DNA of 6,800 nucleotides from GWF2-50-93 sp049297395 (GTDB lineage: Bacteria > Verrucomicrobiota > Lentisphaeria > Victivallales > GWF2-50-93), in NCBI GenBank assembly GCA_049297395.1, contig JBAQUG010000297.1:1-6800 (forward strand). Reading direction: 5' to 3'. The notes below the pieces were generated by a model that was given only the letters and a program-made list of their open reading frames with translations, made no database searches and was not told where the DNA came from. The position numbers and the translations under genes were made by a program. Of the stretch, positions 1-5,070 are shown piece after piece. The first letter of the stretch is position 1, and the number at the start of each line of letters is the position of its first letter.

Positions 1-6
1 CCTTTG

Positions 7-2154
7 CTATTTCTTTTCGACAGGCCAAGCGAATGCGGAATCGGCACCCTTGGCGATTTTTAAAATAAGTTCAACCTGCTGTCCCGGCGCGCAGGTGGAT
101 GGTACCTTGTCTGAATTTTGTATTGGCCCGGAGATATCTGTTCCTTCCAACTTGGCCTTCCATCCTCCCTTTTTTGTTTTTTCTTCAAGTAAGATCGCCT
201 TCACCTTTGAACCGGCTTTATATCCACAACTGGTAGAAGGCTGGAATGTTTGCCTGCCCTGATGTGGTCTCTGAGGCGTGGCGGTTGTATGTGACGTTGT
301 CGATTGGGGAGCTTCAGCGTATTCCTTCAACTTTTCCGTGACATGATCAATGAGTTCCTCATATATGCCTCGGCTTGTATCAATGTTACGAATCATATCG
401 GACGGGAAAGCTGTTATCCTGATTAACGAACCAGTTTCATTGGGCTCGACGTGATACCAGACAGGCGAGGCAAATCTTGTTTTCTTTCCATTGTTAGCTT
501 CTCTGAGCAAAGGAGAAAGATCCTGGGGAGGCTGATGCTGGCCTCTTTGATGATTCATAGGCTCTCTTCCCGGTCCATGGATTTTTCTCGGCAATCCTAA
601 CACAGCCTTACATTCCTCATGTTTATAGCTCTGCGCGAATGACTGAACTGCAAAACCAAGTCGGTCAATCACAGCCCAAGGATTTTTCCATGGTGTTTGG
701 ATTTCCGACAAAATGGCTGTTTTCCAGGAATAAGGCACTGAATTTTCGCGAGGCTTAATCCCATTAATAAGACAGAATGATTTTGCTTCCTGCCTGCATT
801 TCTCAAGCGTCCATGCGTTTTCCCAGAGAATGGAACCGAACCCTTTACGGGATTTTGAGCCCATCCCGCCAAAGCGGCAGAGCAGGGAAAGAGAAGCAAG
901 AGTCTGGTTCCTGATATCTCCTTCAGAAAGTTTAGATTTTCCCTTTCTGGCAGATATCTCCAGCTTCCAGATTGCTCCTGAATCAAGGAAATATCTTTTT
1001 CTATCCCCTTCATCCATTCCGTATGATAAATAGAATAGTCCCTGTGGCCGACCATCCATCAGGTTATGTTTTCTCTTGAATTCGAAGGTTGGATTAAATC
1101 CATCCTTGTAGTTGAAGAGTTCCTGCTTCAAGTTCTGGTGGGAGGTGATTTTAATTGAAATCAGGCTTTTCCCTGTTGATGTCGAGCCCCATAGCACATC
1201 TTCAAGGTTTTTCATCTCCTGCTCGGAAATGATGTCCCGATAAAGAGTTCTCCACCACCAGCGGAGCATTCCGCGCAGTGATGGTACTCTGAGTAGAGTG
1301 TCTTCTTTTTTGCCATGATCAGCTCCTCCGAAGAATCCGGGACTTGTCAGTTTTAAAGTGATGCAGTCTTCAATTTTATCTGAATCAGAGAGGAAGAACC
1401 CGTAACCTGCAACAGTTTTTGCACCTATTCCGTATTCAGTCAGTCCTGTCTTGAGCCATTTTCCAGCAAGATGCATGTCGTTGTCATTTGCCCTTGGAGT
1501 TTTCCTCAGGGAGAACTTGAATTCGGTACCTTTTTCTACGGCAATGAAAAAGCTGGGTTTTGGATTTTCGTAATCATTTCCACCGTGGGGAGTGAGGATG
1601 TCCGGAACAAGATGCCAGTCATTATTTGCAGGTGTTGCAGGGAGGAAGGCGATTGAGCCCGCTTTTTCCTTTGAAGATGACGGTATATTTTCCTTTATAA
1701 ACTTATCAAGGTCTTTATTTCCCGTAGGTGAGCCGAAAACTGAAACTATTTCCTCTGCAATTTCTTTTGCCTTGTCAATATTGCCTGAAGCCAAATTATC
1801 CTTCCAATCTGTCCATGCAACATGACCTGCGAGTCCTTTCAGCGCACTTCCAGGTATCATCGGATAATTGAAGAAGGGATGGAGGCACAATCCGGAATTT
1901 TCAAGAATGCCACCGGCCATATTGGCCATGAGGCGGCCGCCAAGCTTCATTGAAAAGCAGATGTCCCCGCTGAAGGCTTTAGGAGTTATCGGATTCCTTT
2001 TTGAAAGATTACAGACAGCGTTGATCTGGTCCTTCTTGCTGTTGTCTCCAATGAAAGTGTATTTGCTGAGGCGCAGAGATGCTGATTCGAGCCTGTCAAG
2101 CTGAGGCGAAAGAAGTCGTTCGGCCTCCCTTGTAAATGTTTTCTGTAACATCAT
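7..2154 (-). CDS. Cmr6-Cmr1 fusion protein with extra C-terminal OB-like tail
   Basis: One uninterrupted 715-residue frame carries two RAMP subunits that are normally separate. Residues 1 to about 255 are Cmr6-like, with MIPGSALKG (99-107) and the glycine-rich loop YGIGAKTVAGYGFF (241-254). Residues about 262-615 are Cmr1-like: LTSPGFFGGAD (269-279), LRVPSLRGMLRWWWRTL (288-304), LWGSTSTGKS (321-330), GGMGSKSRKGFGS (429-441) and a C-terminal part with VLGLPRK (518-524) and RFASPVW (560-566). A linker rich in Thr, Ser, His, Gln and Pro (616-645) leads to a basic beta-rich tail (646-713) that I read as OB-like. In known Cmr complexes Cmr1 and Cmr6 sit together at the crRNA 3' end, so the fusion is structurally sensible. 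Two consecutive ATGs are possible starts; the second (2149-2151) has the better spacing to GGAGG. The fusion reading is strong, but the tail's fold is inferred. Confidence 0.92.
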   Translation of the reverse strand: MMLQKTFTREAERLLSPQLDRLESASLRLSKYTFIGDNSKKDQINAVCNLSKRNPITPKAFSGDICFSMKLGGRLMANMAGGILENSGLCLHPFFNYPMIPGSALKGLAGHVAWTDWKDNLASGNIDKAKEIAEEIVSVFGSPTGNKDLDKFIKENIPSSSKEKAGSIAFLPATPANNDWHLVPDILTPHGGNDYENPKPSFFIAVEKGTEFKFSLRKTPRANDNDMHLAGKWLKTGLTEYGIGAKTVAGYGFFLSDSDKIEDCITLKLTSPGFFGGADHGKKEDTLLRVPSLRGMLRWWWRTLYRDIISEQEMKNLEDVLWGSTSTGKSLISIKITSHQNLKQELFNYKDGFNPTFEFKRKHNLMDGRPQGLFYLSYGMDEGDRKRYFLDSGAIWKLEISARKGKSKLSEGDIRNQTLASLSLLCRFGGMGSKSRKGFGSILWENAWTLEKCRQEAKSFCLINGIKPRENSVPYSWKTAILSEIQTPWKNPWAVIDRLGFAVQSFAQSYKHEECKAVLGLPRKIHGPGREPMNHQRGQHQPPQDLSPLLREANNGKKTRFASPVWYHVEPNETGSLIRITAFPSDMIRNIDTSRGIYEELIDHVTEKLKEYAEAPQSTTSHTTATPQRPHQGRQTFQPSTSCGYKAGSKVKAILLEEKTKKGGWKAKLEGTDISGPIQNSDKVPSTCAPGQQVELILKIAKGADSAFAWPVEKK

Positions 2155-2519
2155 TCACCTCCGGAGTTCTTCTTTGCGAATCGGCGGAGATAATTCAGGA
2201 AAGCCATGGATTCAGAAGTTATTGCCCGAAGTCCGGAGGAGTCCATTTCAGCAGTCTTCAGGATGAAGGCCTGTAGAGGGATGGCCTTTTCTATCTTATG
2301 GATGTCGGGATCCGCGAGATGTCTTATTATTGCATTAAAAACATCCTCGTGCCCACCCTTTTTTTCAAGGGCAAACGCCGCAGCGCCGAGCAGACCGTTT
2401 TCCCTTATCAAAGCCGGAATCTTTTTTACGACTTCGCCATCGTTGACTCCCTCCCATTTGCCCTGCGCGGTAATGGCATTGAAAGCACGCTTCTGATCGA
2501 GATTCTGTATTTTTGACAT
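2151..2519 (-). CDS. cmr5: Cmr5, small subunit of the type III-B complex
   Basis: Cmr5 is the small alpha-helical protein that forms the inner filament along Cmr4 and helps hold target RNA. The 122-residue product fits the family in size and pattern. NLDQKRAFNAI (6-16) is the typical N-terminal helix. VVKKIPALIRENGLLGAAAFAL (30-51) matches the family's 'ipalIr.nGL..alAF' core. LRAITSESMAFLNYLRRFAKK (97-117) matches its 'yr.lT.Eal.fl.wlkrfA' C-terminal helix. The start is set by a GGAGG site at 2527-2531 lying inside the 3' end of cmr4. The TGA stop overlaps the start of the downstream Cmr6-Cmr1 gene as ATGA, implying coupled translation. No catalytic residues are expected. Confidence 0.93.
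   Translation of the reverse strand: MSKIQNLDQKRAFNAITAQGKWEGVNDGEVVKKIPALIRENGLLGAAAFALEKKGGHEDVFNAIIRHLADPDIHKIEKAIPLQAFILKTAEMDSSGLRAITSESMAFLNYLRRFAKKNSGGE
2158..2162 (-). promoter_or_regulatory. Shine-Dalgarno site for the cmr6-cmr1 fusion gene
   Basis: GGAGG, within the longer match GGAGGTGA, lies in the last codons of cmr5. It is three bases before the first ATG (2152-2154) and six before the second (2149-2151). The spacing favours the second Met as the main start, which would make the protein one residue shorter. The first ATG forms the ATGA overlap with the cmr5 stop. Confidence 0.75.
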
Positions 2520-2522
2520 AGC

Positions 2523-3368
2523 TCAGCCCTCCACGGTTATGGTGCAGTATCCCAGACCGATGGTTTCATTTCCGCCGATCTGGATAATGTTTTTGCACGA
2601 TTCAAGCTTACCTTTTAACGAATTAATGGCATCACCGGACTTTTGAGCTATTACGGAATAGAAAAGAGTTTCGGAAGGAACCTGTTCCTGATTGAAAAGC
2701 GCACCTTTGTCGACTGTGCCGGTTTCGTCATTCACCCTTATCCTTGTGACAACCTCGCAGGCGTTTTCGCAGAAATAGGAGAACATCTCGTCTGAAACAA
2801 TTGTAATTCTTCCTTCTGCAAGTGATTTCATTTCATCCGGAATAAGTTTAACAAGCTCCTTTTCCATCTCCTTGCAGGCCGTTTGAACCGACGTTAGGCT
2901 GTATTCCTCGAGAATAACATTCTGTTCTAATGTAACAGTAGCACCTCCGTGGCAGTTCATCCCTTCTATAAGGACATCTGCTATTTTTAAACCGGCATCT
3001 CTTTTAAGCCTTGCCAAGGCTAGAGGAGATGTTATCCATGAAAATGAGCCTTTTGCCGATCTGACAGGGAATAGAAGAGCCTTTGCTTCGCCTATGAGAA
3101 GAGAGCCGGCTTTTGCGTTCTTGTCGTCCTGTGATCCGAAGAGCATTTCAGCCTGGGAATCTTTTTTGCGGACATTATTCCCTCTCTTGTCTTTTTCACA
3201 ATCTTCATTCCACAGGTCTGAAATGACTCCTTTGATGCTACTCCCCGGTATTACTGGTATCCTGGTGTGTCTTTCCCTCATGATTGGTGAATCGACGGCG
3301 CCTACCGAGTTTCCGGCGCCGACATGGAGCGGGGTGCGCGTGAAGATCGCGAGAATTCTAGTTTCCAT
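2523..3368 (-). CDS. cmr4: Cmr4, Cas7-like backbone subunit and target RNA nuclease
   Basis: Cmr4 is the repeated Cas7-type subunit forming the helical backbone along the crRNA, and it cuts the bound target RNA at regular six-base steps. The 281-residue product starts with the classic TRTPLHVGAGNSVGAVDSPIMRE block (10-32), followed by PVIPGSSIKG (38-47). H15 and D26 fall at the same positions as the residues linked to target cleavage in characterised Cmr4 proteins, so the nuclease looks active. MLFGSQDD (about 75-82) is the usual RAMP FG-type segment. The C-terminal glycine-rich loop GGNETIGLG lies at 265-273. The start follows an AGGAGA site at 3374-3380 that overlaps the stop of the preceding gene. 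The stop lies three bases before cmr5. Length is normal for the family and nothing looks degraded. Confidence 0.96.
   Translation of the reverse strand: METRILAIFTRTPLHVGAGNSVGAVDSPIMRERHTRIPVIPGSSIKGVISDLWNEDCEKDKRGNNVRKKDSQAEMLFGSQDDKNAKAGSLLIGEAKALLFPVRSAKGSFSWITSPLALARLKRDAGLKIADVLIEGMNCHGGATVTLEQNVILEEYSLTSVQTACKEMEKELVKLIPDEMKSLAEGRITIVSDEMFSYFCENACEVVTRIRVNDETGTVDKGALFNQEQVPSETLFYSVIAQKSGDAINSLKGKLESCKNIIQIGGNETIGLGYCTITVEG
2527..2531 (-). promoter_or_regulatory. Shine-Dalgarno site for cmr5
   Basis: A GGAGG motif sits in the last codons of cmr4, seven bases before the cmr5 ATG (2517-2519). It supports this start and implies that ribosomes finishing cmr4 can begin cmr5 after a three-base gap. 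Confidence 0.7.
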
Positions 3369-3373
3369 TGGTT

Positions 3374-3380
3374 TCTCCTT
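3374..3380 (-). promoter_or_regulatory. Shine-Dalgarno site for cmr4
   Basis: AAGGAGA precedes the cmr4 ATG (3366-3368) by five bases. Its first base is the last base of the nucleotidyltransferase stop codon, so the 11-base gap between the two genes is almost wholly a ribosome-binding site. Confidence 0.75.
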
Positions 3381-3784
3381 TAAATTTTAACTTCATTGAT
3401 TAATTTTTGAATTTCATCAAATTCACTTTGCGACAGATGTTTTTGAACCACGTTCAATTTTCTGACGCCATGATTCTGGACCAGGAATTTGATGTCATAC
3501 TCGTAGTCCGTGACTTTTTTCCAATTGCCTTCCATGGAATGCTGAACCCAGCCGTATGCTTTAAGTTCCAGCAATGACTGCGGGCTGGCAATCTGACGGT
3601 CTTTTTCGATTTCATATATCTCCTTGAAGAACTTGCTGCCGTTGGCGTTGCAGTAGTCAACCCCGTCCTTGTGGATGAACGTCTCCTTAGTTGACAGATC
3701 ATTTACGAGATAGTCAATGTCAAGAGTGTTTCTTGAGGAGCCGAGAGCCACCAGGGCCCTGCCGCCGATCAGGATTTTATTCAT
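3380..3784 (-). CDS. Small nucleotidyltransferase-fold protein inserted in the cmr operon
   Basis: This 134-residue protein is not a Cmr subunit. Its N-terminus, ILIGGRALVALGSSRNTLDIDYLV (4-27), carries the GG...GS...R.T.DiD pattern of MNT / AbiEii-like nucleotidyltransferase folds, with D22 and D24 as the expected metal-binding pair. D43 (GVDYC) is a candidate third carboxylate. Later SPQSLLELKAYGW (67-79) and KKVTDYEYDIKFLV (89-102) match the 'asP..LleLK..A' and 'K..D..DI..L' segments found in this superfamily (AbiEii / DUF6036-like proteins). These assignments come from memory of the families. It is far shorter than the roughly 300-residue AbiEii toxins, so it is close to a bare catalytic domain. 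It starts within the cmr3 stop codon (ATGA) and has its own GGAG site seven bases upstream. It ends 11 bases before cmr4. It has no CARF domain, membrane segment or neighbouring antitoxin. The substrate is unknown: it could modify RNA or protein, or be a domesticated remnant. Confidence 0.72.
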   Translation of the reverse strand: MNKILIGGRALVALGSSRNTLDIDYLVNDLSTKETFIHKDGVDYCNANGSKFFKEIYEIEKDRQIASPQSLLELKAYGWVQHSMEGNWKKVTDYEYDIKFLVQNHGVRKLNVVQKHLSQSEFDEIQKLINEVKI

Positions 3785-5070
3785 TTTGTGTCTCCATTTG
3801 TATTTTTAATTGTATATGACGAACAAACTCCGAGGCCGAAGCCTTTTTCGCCGAAAATGGTTGAACGCCGGTTCTTTACTGAATCACCATCGCCTCCGTT
3901 CCATGAAAGGGCATTCCTTAAGTCTTTTGCCTCTTCAATATTCGCGCACTCGAAGACATAGCAGGAACCGGCAGGAACAGCAATTTGCGTCGGCTTTGGT
4001 CCTGTCTGCAGATCCCAACCTGATAAGGCCAGAGGTTTACCTATTCTTGCCGCAACGAGCTTTGCAGAAAACCTCTCCGACTCCTTTACTCTTTTGCGCC
4101 AGGCATCGCGATTCTCTCCATTGCGGTCAATGTTTTTCCTTGGAAGCATGACTTGTCCGTTTTTCGGGTCAACCCAGTTCGGGAGCCATCCGCCGGGATG
4201 CGGTTTTACGCCTTTTGCGGAATTCGCAGATATTTCCGGAAATACTGCCGGGCTGAGAAGGGTCCAGCGGAGCAGCGGCTTGCCGCTGACGGAAGACGGA
4301 ATGACGGAATACGGAAGAGAGAAAGTATGGGATGGGGAATTGAGAAGAGCGACACCCTGCTGTCCGCCAAGTACGAACGGAATATTTTTCTCCGTAGCTA
4401 TTTTCTCGAATACATCTGTGTCCCCTTTCAGGCAACAGGAAACCTGGACAGCCATCCTTGTCGAATGGCGCAGGCGCAGATATTCCGCCTGATACAGTTT
4501 TCCATCAATTGTGGAGTTTGTGGCGGGATCAATTCCTATGCCTATATTTCTTTCCACATCGTAAAGATCAACTTTTTCAGGTTTGAAAGGATTCCCTTTG
4601 AGATATTCAGAATAATCCTTGGACGATATCCACGGAGGGGCTTCGTTCTTTCCCAGCTTCGAAGAGGAGAATGCATATCTAAGAGGCTTGGGTATATTCG
4701 AGCCGGAAGCGCAGGTCAATTTCATGGGATGAAGCGAGCCTTCATCATCGGACGAAAGATCCAAAGGACATGGGAAATAGATTTCCTTTTTTATTTCATC
4801 AACCGGAAAAGGGCCTGCGCTCTTGAGAGCTCCAAATCTAAATGAGCTATCGCTGTTATCATCAACTCCGGGTTTATAATCATGCAGAGGCCCTTCCCAT
4901 GGCTCTGGCTTAGGCCATTTTGAGTGAAAAGCATTTATGAATGCATTCCAGATTTGGTCTGGACGCGGCCAGTTGGCGCCGAGTCCGGCATCTGAAGCCT
5001 CCATCGGTCGTGCGTCGCGCATGAAAACAAGATCACGCGGTTCAATATGGAATTTATGTTCTTTGCTCAT
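3781..5070 (-). CDS. cmr3: Cmr3, Cas5-like RAMP subunit of the Cmr complex
   Basis: Cmr3 is the Cas5-type RAMP protein that pairs with Cmr2 at the foot of the complex and holds the 5' handle of the crRNA. The 429-residue product opens with the family hallmark IEPRDLVFMRDARPM (9-23), a variant of the PrDplffRdgrPf signature. A central FVLGGQQGVALL (232-243) matches the Cmr3 glycine motif, and SGKPLLRWTLLSPAVFP (262-278) is a conserved family block. A C-terminal glycine-rich loop GEKGFGLG lies at 407-414. The length is somewhat above usual for the family. The start is supported by GAGGAG at 5078-5083 and by the TGATG junction with cmr2. The 3' end overlaps the small nucleotidyltransferase gene as ATGA. 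Heptamer repeats at 4288-4317 encode residues about 252-261 (SLPYSVIPSS) without breaking the frame. Confidence 0.95.
   Translation of the reverse strand: MSKEHKFHIEPRDLVFMRDARPMEASDAGLGANWPRPDQIWNAFINAFHSKWPKPEPWEGPLHDYKPGVDDNSDSSFRFGALKSAGPFPVDEIKKEIYFPCPLDLSSDDEGSLHPMKLTCASGSNIPKPLRYAFSSSKLGKNEAPPWISSKDYSEYLKGNPFKPEKVDLYDVERNIGIGIDPATNSTIDGKLYQAEYLRLRHSTRMAVQVSCCLKGDTDVFEKIATEKNIPFVLGGQQGVALLNSPSHTFSLPYSVIPSSVSGKPLLRWTLLSPAVFPEISANSAKGVKPHPGGWLPNWVDPKNGQVMLPRKNIDRNGENRDAWRKRVKESERFSAKLVAARIGKPLALSGWDLQTGPKPTQIAVPAGSCYVFECANIEEAKDLRNALSWNGGDGDSVKNRRSTIFGEKGFGLGVCSSYTIKNTNGDTK
3792..3795 (-). promoter_or_regulatory. Shine-Dalgarno site for the nucleotidyltransferase gene
   Basis: GGAG lies seven bases before the ATG at 3782-3784, inside the last codons of cmr3. 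Together with the ATGA overlap it marks the small gene as a translated operon member rather than a chance frame. Confidence 0.65.
4273..4288. repeat. Perfect short inverted repeat beside the cmr3 heptamer array
   Basis: CAGCGGC and GCCGCTG are separated by two bases; a realistic fold is a six-pair stem with a CTTG loop on the plus strand. It encodes part of the conserved Cmr3 segment SGKPLLRW, so protein conservation may explain it. It has no U-run and is not a terminator. Confidence 0.45.
4288..4317 (+). repeat. Heptamer tandem repeat (NACGGAA type) inside cmr3
   Basis: Four imperfect 7-8 base units follow each other on the plus strand: GACGGAA, GACGGAAT, GACGGAAT and ACGGAAG. On the coding strand they read as TTCCGTN units and encode cmr3 residues about 252-261. 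The two 8-base units together with the 7-base ones keep the reading frame open. A perfect hairpin abuts the array on its left side. Confidence 0.7.

Noticed and set aside
669..1055. Minus-strand open frame of 128 codons
   Set aside because: It lies in another frame within the Cmr1-like region of the fusion gene, whose motifs are conserved. No domain or convincing start was seen.
4273..4288. Inverted repeat as an intrinsic terminator
   Set aside because: The stem is short, no T-run follows on either strand, and it lies in the middle of cmr3.
4153..4845. Plus-strand open frame of 230 codons
   Set aside because: It lies wholly antisense to cmr3, which has clear family motifs. Its translation is arginine- and cysteine-rich with no recognisable domain, so it is a shadow frame.
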